Below, in pieces: positions 54,601-63,727 of a stretch of DNA of 64,000 bases. This stretch comes from Streptomyces olivaceoviridis. Its GTDB lineage: Bacteria > Actinomycetota > Actinomycetes > Streptomycetales > Streptomycetaceae. The notes under the pieces are model-generated. The model made no database searches. It worked only from the letters and a program-made list of their open reading frames with translations, and was not told where the DNA came from. The stretch's first letter is position 1. Each line of letters opens with the position of its first letter. Location: the NCBI RefSeq assembly GCF_014650115.1, contig NZ_BMUI01000007.1, forward strand, positions 248,001 to 312,000, in the 5' to 3' direction. A program made the position numbers and the translations under genes.

Positions 54601-55869
54601 CCCGACGTCACCCCGGTCCAGGGCGGACGTCACCCGCCCGTGGAGCCGGACGGCCTCCCCGCACAGACGCAGGCTGGCGGCGAGGTCGCTCGTGGGGTCG
54701 TCGTCCCACCGCTGTGCCTCCAGCAGTTCCCGGGCCATGTCCTCGTCCTGGAGGCTGCCGCCGGTGAGGGCGGCGCCGAGGAGCAGTCCGGGCACGACGG
54801 TACGGAGCCACTCGCCGTGGGAGCGGCCGTCGAGTTCCCCGTTGGCCGAGGCCTCGTGCATCAGCCGGAGCGCCGTGCGGAATCCCTCCATGTCGCCGGT
54901 GCGGGTGGCGAGGGCGACGTGGACGAGCGCGGCGACCATCCGGGACGGCAGGGGTGCCGGGCCGTCCGCCGTCGCGGTGGCCGCCGGGTCTCCGGACAGT
55001 TCGGCGAGGAGTCCGGAGAGGTGCTGCGGCGCCATGGTCCCGGGCGACATGACCTCGGCGAGGGCCAGTAACTGGCTCAGGAGGTGCCGGGTCTCGGCGG
55101 ACGAGCCGGAGGAGTCGTCGGCCGGCGCCTCGCCGGTCTCGCCGGACGGCCCCCGTTCCATCTGGCCGAGTATCAGCGACAGTATGGTGCCCAGCGACGA
55201 CGGCGGCGTCCGGTCCGCCATGGTGTCGGCGATCCGCCGGCCCCCGCGGACGAGCGTGGCGGTGTCACCGGACAACAGCGCGTCGGTCATCTCACCGAAG
55301 GTCCGGAGGTTCTCCCGGAGTTGGGGATCCATCCGCTGGTGCTCGCGTTCCAGCAGCAGCCGGACGAGCAGCGCGCTGTCCTCCACCACCCCCGAACCGC
55401 CCTGGGCGAGCGGGGTGCCGGCCGCGGACAGGGACATGAGCCGGTCGACGGTCCAGTCGCCGGGAGTCACGGCCATGGCCTCGCGGCTGAGCCGCATCAG
55501 CCGCGACGCGACCAGACCCACGAGGTCCCGGTACGCGGCCTCCCGGTCCGCCTCCCCGAGCAGGGGCGAGCCGAGGGCCTGCTCCAGCAGGGGCAGCGCC
55601 CGCTCCCGGTCGGCCGGGGCGCCGTCCAGGATGAACCGTACGGCGTGGCACCGGCCGAGCCGTGCCGCCACCAGCGCGGCCGTCGTCCCGTCGCCGTCCG
55701 CTCGCGTCAACTCGTGGAGCAGCGCGCTCAGTTCACCGATCAGGGCATCGAGTCGCGGTCCTCGTGTCCCTTGGTAGGCATCCGGTTCGAGCGGTACGGA
55801 GAACCCGGCCGCGCGGGCGAGCGCGGCGGTGGCGCGGTCGGCCACGGGTGCGGCCCCGGCTTCAGTCAT
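51658..55869 (-). CDS. CHAT-domain protease-like protein with TPR-like N-terminus and 20-residue repeats
   Basis: A 1403-aa protein. The N-terminal about 700 residues are helical, TPR-like repeat sequence. A Gly/Ala/Pro-rich spacer (about 600-665) precedes further helices. Residues about 777-923 contain seven near-exact 20-residue units ending in R-G-R-S. The C-terminal about 350 residues are a CHAT (caspase-like) domain: His1224 in HLACHG and Cys1280 in CGGCETD fit the catalytic His/Cys pair, and a start-of-domain VPCGELGVVPWQA strand matches the family. It probably cleaves a partner after sensing a signal. The ATG at 55867-55869 follows GGAGGGG, and the gene is the first of the CHAT/antitoxin/RES operon. 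Confidence 0.88.
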   Translation of the reverse strand: MTEAGAAPVADRATAALARAAGFSVPLEPDAYQGTRGPRLDALIGELSALLHELTRADGDGTTAALVAARLGRCHAVRFILDGAPADRERALPLLEQALGSPLLGEADREAAYRDLVGLVASRLMRLSREAMAVTPGDWTVDRLMSLSAAGTPLAQGGSGVVEDSALLVRLLLEREHQRMDPQLRENLRTFGEMTDALLSGDTATLVRGGRRIADTMADRTPPSSLGTILSLILGQMERGPSGETGEAPADDSSGSSAETRHLLSQLLALAEVMSPGTMAPQHLSGLLAELSGDPAATATADGPAPLPSRMVAALVHVALATRTGDMEGFRTALRLMHEASANGELDGRSHGEWLRTVVPGLLLGAALTGGSLQDEDMARELLEAQRWDDDPTSDLAASLRLCGEAVRLHGRVTSALDRGDVGEVEDVIDELCELELDETYDGAEEWTGALTGFVLGMAYLSRVVLGPSAEDRTAHLRAAVHHLQRAVETSVDMPVLRSLLDITWAPLITLTAIAESDPGRIAEGVQRARAALDATGFTSDFRPRARGGIALALDTLHLLTGDTGALDEAIDELTQALTEFPDGGPGGAGLTWDLAALHAKRAGLRANGDGPDGGLGAGVAGADGGPGTRGDGADEAPPAGAPGADGGLRAGGSGADPAVPAGVSGVDGDLRAAVGLARRSLRLSADDVLLQQGVGRGLRIARAAAERGRRAAFWALRAGLTEEAIACLEAGRSLVLGAAAVSAGVADRLAALGETELADRWREAAAEPSWERTDDDRSLLELSAEVGAGAGGAVRGRSVVETFAEAGEGADGESRGSASLGVVADGGPGALGESRGRSSAAVSADGGSAAAGDARGRSSLTVPADGGPVAVGDVRGRSSLGMDAGGGPDAPGEARGRSPLEVLAAVGSGVPGLPGDLRRRSLELLRGRGGADMEPVVASVNDLRAGLRATGADALLYLVPGLDDSDGAVLVVPADGPVTALPLPGLTPAGRGPVARYLAAGADRQRLEAADEDTANPRETERAERRWLRALDDLCAWAGGVLGPALDHLALWDRALAEAGLTAVAADGAGSRTADAPPNAVAPGAFDPAHPHPAPPPAVRLVIVPCGELGVVPWQAGVLEVPGVARGVRVCEVGVLTYAASGREFLRAAARRRMALGERPALVFHAVDDLEWAEEEIETLAGVHYPGALVHHPDGNPATPETVLALLGGRATAPASLVHLACHGLAGPDPTRSALHLAASSEAGESSGGGELTLSTLLETPAEGDAFRAAGPLVVCGGCETDLTTRDHDEALTVTSVLVHRLAADAIGSRWKVDDMRSELLMLVLHDALARGLAPPDALRAAQRWMLTPPGERPPVPALHGLSASWRLAEDFRDRPDTWAAFVHHGNPAPAAPARRREGERV
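53101..53540 (-). repeat. Seven-copy 60-bp in-frame tandem repeat inside the CHAT gene
   Basis: A 60-bp unit recurs in exact register at about 53101, 53161, 53221, 53281, 53341, 53401, 53461 and degrades at 53521. Each codes for 20 residues of the type SLxVxADGGPxAxGExRGRS. Spacing is constant at 60 bp and the frame is kept. Confidence 0.85.
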
Positions 55870-56069
55870 GCGTCATCCCCTCCCCCCGCCATGGTGCCCG
55901 TTCCCGTGCCGCGGCAGCCGGGTTCGGCGCGCCTGACCGGCATCCTGCCGGACAACGCCCGGCCCCCGGCCGGTTTCCGCCCGATCCGCCGTGGCACGGA
56001 AGGGGCGGAGTGGGCATGCTGGGGTTGCCGGCCGAGGACGGCCGCGCGGGTGACGCAGGGGGGAACACG

Positions 56070-56387
56070 GTGACGTACTCGGGACCGGGGCCGGGCACCC
56101 TCGCGCCGTACCGGGAGACGACCCAGGGGGACTACGCGGCCCGTTACACGGCCGGTCTGCGGGTCGAGGCGGCGGACGCCGGCGTGGTCGTCCTGTACGG
56201 CCGCTGCCCCCGGTGCGGCTGCGCGTTCACGTACACGCACACGGACCGGGTGTTCCGCTCGCCGCGCCGCGGGCCCCGGCCGGCGCACGTGCCGGTGCTC
56301 TGCGCGTGCGAGGCCGGGCATCCGGGCCGGCCGGCCGAGGAGACGGGGTGCGGCGCCTACTGGAACGTCGTCGTGGAGCGGGGGTGA
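56070..56387 (+). CDS. Small zinc-ribbon-like protein
   Basis: A 105-aa protein with CPRCGC and a downstream CAC...GCGAYW cysteine group that could bind one zinc. It is otherwise short and strand-rich. The start is GTG at 56070 with GGGGGGAA 6-8 bp upstream; an in-frame ATG at 56016 is an alternative. Its stop overlaps the next GTG by 4 bp. It is divergent from the CHAT gene, so it may belong to the same locus. Function is unknown. Confidence 0.7.
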   Translation: MTYSGPGPGTLAPYRETTQGDYAARYTAGLRVEAADAGVVVLYGRCPRCGCAFTYTHTDRVFRSPRRGPRPAHVPVLCACEAGHPGRPAEETGCGAYWNVVVERG

Positions 56388-57037
56388 CCCCGCGCCCGCG
56401 GGTCCGGCCGGGTCCGCCCGGGACCCCCGCCGACCGCCAGGCGGCCCGGCAGACCCGGGAGTTGCTCGCCGGTGAGCTCTCCCGGGCCCGGGAGGCGGCG
56501 CTCGCCTGGCGCAACGGGCTCGCGGCGCTCTTCGCCGGGCTGTTCGGCTTCGGCCTGATCAAGGGCCGTACCGACGTGGGGGGACTGGCCGCCCCGTACG
56601 ACGCCCTGGTGGGCGGCGCGCTGCTGCTGTGCCTGGTGTGCGGCACGCTGGGCGCGCTGCTGCTGCTCCGGGCGGCGCACGGCGCGCCCACCGGGGTCCG
56701 GCTGCCCACCGGCGTGCCCGCCACGGCCACCGCGCTGCACCTGGGCGATCACATGGAGACCCGCCGCACGGTGCGGGCCCTCACCCGTGGGGTGGCGCTG
56801 ACGATCTGCTGCGGCGCGCTGCTCGTCACGGCGGTGGCGCTCACCTGGTACGGCCCCGGGAAGGACGGTCCCCGCGTCCTGGTGCGCACCCCGTCGGGCG
56901 TGGTGTGCGGGAAGCCGGGGCGCACCGAGGACGGAGTGCTGCTGGTGAGGACGGACACCGGTGAGGTCGCGGTGCGGCTGGCCCGGGCCGAGGCCGTGAC
57001 CGCGGTCGACGACTGCCCGGCCGCCGCGCCCCCCTGA
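56384..57037 (+). CDS. Membrane protein of unknown function
   Basis: A 217-aa protein. An Arg/Pro-rich N-terminus and amphipathic helix (about 15-45) are followed by a first hydrophobic segment (AALFAGLFGFGLI), a second (LVGGALLLCLVCGTLGALLLL) and a third (GVALTICCGALLVTAVALTWY). The last about 55 residues (RVLVRTPSGVVCGKPG...) form a small strand-rich domain that would lie outside the membrane, with Cys pairs. It is translationally coupled to the zinc-ribbon gene (GTGA) and converges on the NCS1 gene 14 bp away. Confidence 0.72.
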   Translation: MTPRPRVRPGPPGTPADRQAARQTRELLAGELSRAREAALAWRNGLAALFAGLFGFGLIKGRTDVGGLAAPYDALVGGALLLCLVCGTLGALLLLRAAHGAPTGVRLPTGVPATATALHLGDHMETRRTVRALTRGVALTICCGALLVTAVALTWYGPGKDGPRVLVRTPSGVVCGKPGRTEDGVLLVRTDTGEVAVRLARAEAVTAVDDCPAAAPP

Positions 57038-57051
57038 GGATGCCGGTCCGC

Positions 57052-58575
<1,524 letters not shown>

Positions 58576-58627
58576 GGGCTGGCCAATCGGGGAGAGGCGG
58601 ATCGGGAATGGCCGTGCGGGCACCAGC

Positions 58628-58653
58628 CCCCTCCCCGGGACGGCGGGGAGGGG
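58628..58653. terminator. Possible hairpin between LLM and NCS1 genes
   Basis: CCCCTCCCC and GGGGAGGGG arms flank GGGACGGC, with no T-tract. It may lower read-through from the catabolic genes into the permease gene. Confidence 0.4.
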
Positions 58654-58694
58654 AGACCAAGGGGGGCGTGGGGCGACTCGCGGACGTGGGCGGG

Positions 58695-59714
58695 TCAGGA
58701 GTTGACGGCGGGGATGACGTGGTGGCCGTAGGCCTCGATGGTGGCTTCCTGCGCGTCGTGCATGTCGTACACCGCGAACTGGTCGACGCCCAGGGCGCGC
58801 AGCGCGGTCAGTTTCTCGATGTGCTTCCCGACCGGGCCGATGACGCAGAACCGGTCCACGATCTCGTCGGGCACGAACGCGGTGTCCGGGTTGCCGCTGC
58901 GTCCGTGGTGGGCGTAGTCGTAGCCCTGGCGGGCCCTGATGTAGTCGGTGAGTTCCCCGGGGACCTGCGCGGAGTGCTCGCCGTACCTGGCGACCAGGTC
59001 GGCGACGTGGTTGCCGACCATGCCGCCGAACCAGCGGCACTGGTCGCGGGCGTGCGCCAGGGCCTCGGGCGAGTCGTCCTCGGTGACGTACGCCGGCGCG
59101 GCGACGCAGACGGTCACCTCGGACGGGTCACGGCCGGCCGCGACCGCCGCGTCCCTGACGGCCTTCACCATGTACTCGGTCAGGTACAGGTCGGCGAGCT
59201 GGAGGATGAACCCGTCGGCCTCCTCGCCGGCCATCTTCAGCGCCTTCGGTCCGTACGCGGCCATCCAGACCGGGAGTTCGGCGCCTTCCTTGATCCACGG
59301 GAACCGGATCTTCGTACCGCCGAGGTCGGCCTCCTCGCCCCGGCCGAGGGCGCGGATGACCTTCATGGCCTCGCTGATCCTGGCGAGCGTGTTGGGTCTG
59401 CGGCCCGCGACGCGCATCGCGGAGTCGCCGCGGCCGATGCCGCAGACGGTGCGGTTGCCGAACATGTCGTTGAGGGTGGCGAAGGTGGAGGCGGTGACCT
59501 CCCAGGTGCGGGTGCCCGGGTTGGTGACCATCGGGCCGACCGTGAGCTTCCGCGTGTTCGCCAGGATCTGGCTGTAGATCACGAACGGCTCCTGCCAGAG
59601 CACGGCGGAGTCGAAGGTCCAGCCGTAGCGGAAGCCGTTGCGCTCGGCCCGTTTCATCAGGCTGACGACCCGGGAGGCGGGCGGGTCGGTCTGGAGGACG
59701 AGTCCGAAGTCCAT
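58695..59714 (-). CDS. LLM-class F420-dependent oxidoreductase (TIGR03842-like)
   Basis: A 339-aa bacterial-luciferase-like TIM barrel, with MDFGLVLQTDPPASR at the start and the NPGTRTWEVTASTFATLNDM and GIGRGDSAMRVAG segments of the F420-dependent group. It would transfer hydride to or from F420 (or FMN). It sits in the dihydropyrimidinase operon, with its ribosome-binding site overlapping the stop of hydA (12 bp gap). It could stand in for the missing pyrimidine-reduction step, but that is inference from position only. Confidence 0.85.
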   Translation of the reverse strand: MDFGLVLQTDPPASRVVSLMKRAERNGFRYGWTFDSAVLWQEPFVIYSQILANTRKLTVGPMVTNPGTRTWEVTASTFATLNDMFGNRTVCGIGRGDSAMRVAGRRPNTLARISEAMKVIRALGRGEEADLGGTKIRFPWIKEGAELPVWMAAYGPKALKMAGEEADGFILQLADLYLTEYMVKAVRDAAVAAGRDPSEVTVCVAAPAYVTEDDSPEALAHARDQCRWFGGMVGNHVADLVARYGEHSAQVPGELTDYIRARQGYDYAHHGRSGNPDTAFVPDEIVDRFCVIGPVGKHIEKLTALRALGVDQFAVYDMHDAQEATIEAYGHHVIPAVNS

Positions 59715-59726
59715 GGGGCGCCACTC

Positions 59727-61121
59727 CTAGGTGAGGTACTGACAGGTGGAGCGCGGGGTGAAGACGCCGTGCCCGGCGTGTCCGGTGTACTCCCGCTGGT
59801 CGATGACGAGTTCGCCGCGCGACAGGACCGTCTCGACGCGGCCGGTGACGCGCTTGCCCTCGTACGCCGAGTAGTCGACGTTCATGTGGTGGGTCTCGGC
59901 GGACATCACCTGTTCGGCGTGCGGGTCGTAGATGACGACGTCCGCGTCGGCGCCCGGGGTGATGGTTCCCTTCTTCGGGTACAGCCCGAACATCCGGGCC
60001 GGGGCGGCGCAGGCGATCTCGATCCAGCGGCGGCGGGAGATGTGCCCGTCCACGACCGCCTGGTGGAGCAGGTCCATACGGTTCTCCACGCCCGGCAGCC
60101 CGTTGGGGATCTTGGAGAAGTCGCCGCGGCCCAGTTCCTTCTGGCCGGTGAAGCAGAAGGGGCAGTGGTCGGTGGAGACGACCTGGAGGTCGTTGGTCCG
60201 CAGGCCCCGCCACAGCCTGGCCTGGTGCTCCTTCGGCCTGAGGGGCGTGCTGCACACGTACTTGGCGCCCTCGAAGCCGGGCTCGGCCAGGTTGTCCGTC
60301 GACAGGAACAGGTACTGCGGGCAGGTCTCGCCGAAGACGTTCAGCCCCTCGTCGCGCGCCCGCGCCAGCTCGGCCACGGCCTCCATGGCGGAGACGTGCA
60401 CGACGTACAGGGGCGCGCCGGCCACCTGGGCGAGCCTGATGGCCCGGTGGGTGGCCTCCGCCTCCAGCAGGGCCTTGCGCACCTCGCCGTGGTACCGCGG
60501 GTCGGTCTCGCCCCGGGCGAGGGCCTGCTCGACCAGCACGTCGATGGCGATGCCGTTCTCGGCGTGCATCATGATCAGCCCGCCGTTCTCCGCGGAGCGC
60601 TGCATGGCGCGCAGGATCTGCCCGTCGTCGGAGTAGAAGACCCCGGGATAGGCCATGAACTGCTTGAAGCTGGTGACCCCCTCCTCGATCAGCAGGTCCA
60701 TCTCCTTGAGCGTCTCCTGGTTCACATCGGAGACGATCAGGTGGAAGGCGTAGTCGATCGCGCAGTTGCCCTCGGCCTTGGCGTGCCAGGTGTCCAGGCC
60801 CTCGCGCAGGGTGTGGCCGACGCTCTGCACCGCGAAGTCCACGATGGTCGTCGTACCGCCCCAGGCGGCGGCGCGGGTGCCGGTCTCGAAGGTGTCGGAG
60901 GCGAAGGTGCCGCCGAACGGCAGCTCCATGTGGGTGTGGGCGTCGACGCCGCCCGGGATGACGTACTTCCCGGTGGCGTCGATGGTGCGGTCCGCGCTCC
61001 AGTTCTGCGCGCCGGGCGTGGCGAGGGCGGTGATGCGGGAGTCCTCGATGAGGACGTCGGCGTGGATCTCGTCTGACGCGGTGATGACGAGACCACCGCG
61101 GATGACGGTACGGCTGCTCAT
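59727..61121 (-). CDS. hydA: Dihydropyrimidinase / D-hydantoinase
   Basis: A 464-aa cyclic amidohydrolase. Zinc ligands are seen in VDAHTHMELPFGG (His62, His64) and the carbamylated lysine in TSFKQFMAYPG at about residue 152; further ligands are in MMHAEN and VHVSAMEAV. It opens dihydrouracil, dihydrothymine or hydantoins. The ATG is at 61119-61121, 25 bp after the nitrilase-family gene stop, so the two are consecutive steps of one operon. Confidence 0.93.
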   Translation of the reverse strand: MSSRTVIRGGLVITASDEIHADVLIEDSRITALATPGAQNWSADRTIDATGKYVIPGGVDAHTHMELPFGGTFASDTFETGTRAAAWGGTTTIVDFAVQSVGHTLREGLDTWHAKAEGNCAIDYAFHLIVSDVNQETLKEMDLLIEEGVTSFKQFMAYPGVFYSDDGQILRAMQRSAENGGLIMMHAENGIAIDVLVEQALARGETDPRYHGEVRKALLEAEATHRAIRLAQVAGAPLYVVHVSAMEAVAELARARDEGLNVFGETCPQYLFLSTDNLAEPGFEGAKYVCSTPLRPKEHQARLWRGLRTNDLQVVSTDHCPFCFTGQKELGRGDFSKIPNGLPGVENRMDLLHQAVVDGHISRRRWIEIACAAPARMFGLYPKKGTITPGADADVVIYDPHAEQVMSAETHHMNVDYSAYEGKRVTGRVETVLSRGELVIDQREYTGHAGHGVFTPRSTCQYLT

Positions 61122-61146
61122 GCTGCTCCCTCTGTCAACGGTGCCG

Positions 61147-61989
61147 TCAGGGCGCGGTCAGCGGTCCGTAGGCCCCCGGCGCGCGGTCCCGGTAGAACTG
61201 CCAGCGGTCGCGGACCTCGCGGAGTTCGGCCAGGTCCAGGTCGCGGACGACGAGTTCGGTCTCCTTGTCGCTCGCGACCTCGCCGACGAACCGGGCCTCC
61301 GGGCCCACGAAGTAGGTGGTGCCGTAGAAGTCGTTGTCGCCCAGGTCCTCCACGCCGACCCGGTTGATCGCGCCGACGAAGTACTCGTTGGCGACGGCCG
61401 CCGCCGGCTGCTCCAGCTGCCAGAGGTAGCGGGACAGGCCGCGCGAGGTGGCCGACGGGTTGAAGACGATCTCGGCGCCGGCGAGGCCGAGCGCCCGCCA
61501 GCCCTCCGGGAAGTGGCGGTCGTAGCAGATGTAGACGCCGATCCGGCCGGCGGCGGTGTCGAAGACGGGCCAGCCGCTGTTGCCGGGGCGGAAGTAGAAC
61601 TTCTCCCAGAATCCCTGGACCTGCGGGATGTGGGTCTTGCGGTACTTGCCGAGGTAGGAGCCGTCCGCGTCGATCACGGCGGCCGTGTTGTACAGGACGC
61701 CCGGCTGCTCCTCCTCGTACATGGGCAGGACCAGGACGATGCCCAGCTCGCGGGCGAGGGCCTGGAAGCGCCGGACGGTCGGGCCCTCGGGGATCCGTTC
61801 GGCGTACTCGTAGAACGCCTTGTCCTGGACCTGGCAGAAGTACGGGCCGTAGAACAGCTCCTGGAAGCAGAGGACTTGGGCGCCCTGGGCGGCGGCGTCG
61901 CGGGCCGCCTGCTCGTGCACCCGGATCATGGACTCCTTGTCGCCGGTCCAGGCGGTCTGGAAGAGGGCGGCACGGATCACTCGGCTCAT
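61147..61989 (-). CDS. Nitrilase-superfamily amidohydrolase (beta-ureidopropionase / N-carbamoyl type)
   Basis: A 280-aa carbon-nitrogen hydrolase. The catalytic triad is Glu44 (CFQELFYGP), Lys118 (GKYRKTHIP) and Cys155 (VYICYDRHFPE). The sequence around Cys155 and the NRVGVED segment are typical of N-carbamoyl-beta-alanine amidohydrolases and N-carbamoylputrescine relatives. With hydA it would yield beta-alanine from dihydrouracil. The ATG is at 61987-61989. The region upstream has paired direct repeats that may be PucR operators. Confidence 0.9.
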   Translation of the reverse strand: MSRVIRAALFQTAWTGDKESMIRVHEQAARDAAAQGAQVLCFQELFYGPYFCQVQDKAFYEYAERIPEGPTVRRFQALARELGIVLVLPMYEEEQPGVLYNTAAVIDADGSYLGKYRKTHIPQVQGFWEKFYFRPGNSGWPVFDTAAGRIGVYICYDRHFPEGWRALGLAGAEIVFNPSATSRGLSRYLWQLEQPAAAVANEYFVGAINRVGVEDLGDNDFYGTTYFVGPEARFVGEVASDKETELVVRDLDLAELREVRDRWQFYRDRAPGAYGPLTAP

Positions 61990-62055
61990 CGGGACCTCCG
62001 GTAGCTCGGTGTGCCGTGAGCGTAGGAAGCCCGGAGGCCCGGTTCGACGGGCAGC

Positions 62056-62149
62056 GTGTCACGTCCGCGGGTGGCCGGCGTGCCACCGTGTCACGTGTCC
62101 GCGGTCCCATGTTTCACCGCCGTTGTCGCAGGTCGTCGCATGTTTCACC
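62056..62149. promoter_or_regulatory. Paired direct repeats upstream of the hydantoinase operon
   Basis: Two kinds of repeats: GTGTCACGTCCGCGG (62056-62070) with GTGTCACGTGTCCGCGG (62088-62104), and CATGTTTCACC at 62108-62118 and 62139-62149; the second of the latter covers the pucR stop codon. They lie 67-160 bp upstream of the nitrilase-type gene and are candidate binding sites for the adjacent PucR protein. Confidence 0.55.
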
Positions 62150-63710
62150 CCTGTTGCGCGTCGTGCGCGAGGAGCGCGATGTGCACGGAGGCCGCCTGTT
62201 CGAAATCGTCCAGGTCGACGCCGAGGCGGCCCTGTATGGCCTCCAGGCGGCGGTAGAGGGCCGGCCGGGAGACATGGTGGAGCTGGGCGGTGCGGGACTT
62301 GTTGCGGCCCGTCGCCAGATAGGTCCGCAGGACGTTCAGCAGTTCCGGTTCGGCGTCGCACAGCAGCCCGTCCAGCTCGCGCTCGGCGAAGGACTGCACC
62401 TGCGGGTCGTCGCGCAGCAGGCGGATCAGTCCGCGCAGATGGACGTCCTTGAGGCGGACGACGGCCGGCAGGTCGAGGGCGGCCGAGGAGCCGGCGACGG
62501 CGACGGCGACGTGCCGGGCCTCGCGCAGCCCGGCGGGCACGTCGTCCCACGCGGTGCGGGGACCGGCGGCGGCGACCACGGCCGGGGACGCGGCGCGCAG
62601 CCGGGTCGCGAAGTGGGCGGTGAGCGCCTCGGCGTCCTGGTCGCGGGCGAGGCTGAGCAGCACGGTGGCGGCGCCGGCGGCGAGCTCGGCGACGAGGCCG
62701 GGCAGCCCCAGCAGACGCAGCACCCGGTCGAGCTGGCCGGGGGTGCGGCCCTGGACGACGAGCGGCACGAAGGTCCGGCGGTTGACCGGCAGCCCGGCGG
62801 CCCGGGCCCGCGGCAGCAGCTGCCGGGCCGGTACGACCCCGGAGACGAGGTCGGTCAGCAGGCTCTGCGCGGACTGCTCCTCCCAGCTGTGCGCGCGGGC
62901 GCCGCCGAGCATCCGGTGCAGCACCAGGGCCTCGGCGGCCCGGTCCGCGAGCAGCCGCCCGGTGGCCGCGTCGCCCCGGTAGCCGCAGAGCAGCAGCCGG
63001 CCCCACCGCTCCCCGCGCCCGCCCAGCTCGGCGCGGACCCAGCCGTCGCCGGCGCTGCCGCCGGCCTGCCGGGCGATCCGCTCCCAGTCGCGCAGCACGT
63101 CGTCCACCGCGGACCGCTCCCCCGCCGTGCCGAGGACGCGGTGGGCGAGGTTGGTGACGACGACCGGGCAGCCGCCGTGCCGGGCGACCTCGTCGAGCAG
63201 CCGTTGCAGCGGCGCCCCGGCCGTGATCAGCCCGGTGAGGGCGGTGCGTACGCTCTCCGACAGGCTGATCGCGGCGAACTTGCGCCGCACGAGCCGGGAC
63301 TGCACCTCCTCCGTGAGCTCGGCGAAGGGGAACGGCCGGTGCAGTACGACCAAGGGCAGCCCGCACCGCTCGGCGGCGCGGCGCATCACCTCGGGCGGCG
63401 CGGGGAAGGCCCGGCCGAGACCGAGGACGACGGCCGCCGCCTCCGCCCGGTGCAGGGACCGGATGTACTCGGCCTGCCGGGCCTCGTCCCCGGCGAGCAG
63501 CACACCGGTGGTGAGGACCATCTCACCGCCGCTGAGCATGACGCCGACGTCGGCGGCCTCGGCGACGTGCACCCAGCGCACCGGCCGGTCGAGCTGTGCG
63601 GCGCCGGCCACCACCTCGGGCTCCCCGGCGAGCACGCGCTCCAGGGTCAGCACCTGGCGCACGGAGAGGGCGGGTTCCAGCACGTTCCGGGGCTCCGAGG
63701 TGATGCTCAT
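62145..63710 (-). CDS. PucR family transcriptional regulator
   Basis: A 521-aa regulator with an N-terminal PucR (purine catabolism) domain (about 16-135, including SVRQVLTLERVLAGEPEVV and HVAEAADVGVMLSGGE) and a C-terminal helix-turn-helix of the PucR type (NVLRTYLATGRNKSRTAQLH and RPALYRRLEAIQGRL, about 455-505). A GGDEF-like middle region is also usual. It probably controls the adjacent pyrimidine/hydantoin genes. The ATG is at 63708-63710. It follows the aminotransferase gene by 17 bp. Confidence 0.92.
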   Translation of the reverse strand: MSITSEPRNVLEPALSVRQVLTLERVLAGEPEVVAGAAQLDRPVRWVHVAEAADVGVMLSGGEMVLTTGVLLAGDEARQAEYIRSLHRAEAAAVVLGLGRAFPAPPEVMRRAAERCGLPLVVLHRPFPFAELTEEVQSRLVRRKFAAISLSESVRTALTGLITAGAPLQRLLDEVARHGGCPVVVTNLAHRVLGTAGERSAVDDVLRDWERIARQAGGSAGDGWVRAELGGRGERWGRLLLCGYRGDAATGRLLADRAAEALVLHRMLGGARAHSWEEQSAQSLLTDLVSGVVPARQLLPRARAAGLPVNRRTFVPLVVQGRTPGQLDRVLRLLGLPGLVAELAAGAATVLLSLARDQDAEALTAHFATRLRAASPAVVAAAGPRTAWDDVPAGLREARHVAVAVAGSSAALDLPAVVRLKDVHLRGLIRLLRDDPQVQSFAERELDGLLCDAEPELLNVLRTYLATGRNKSRTAQLHHVSRPALYRRLEAIQGRLGVDLDDFEQAASVHIALLAHDAQQG

Positions 63711-63727
63711 GGCCGTACACCTGTTCT

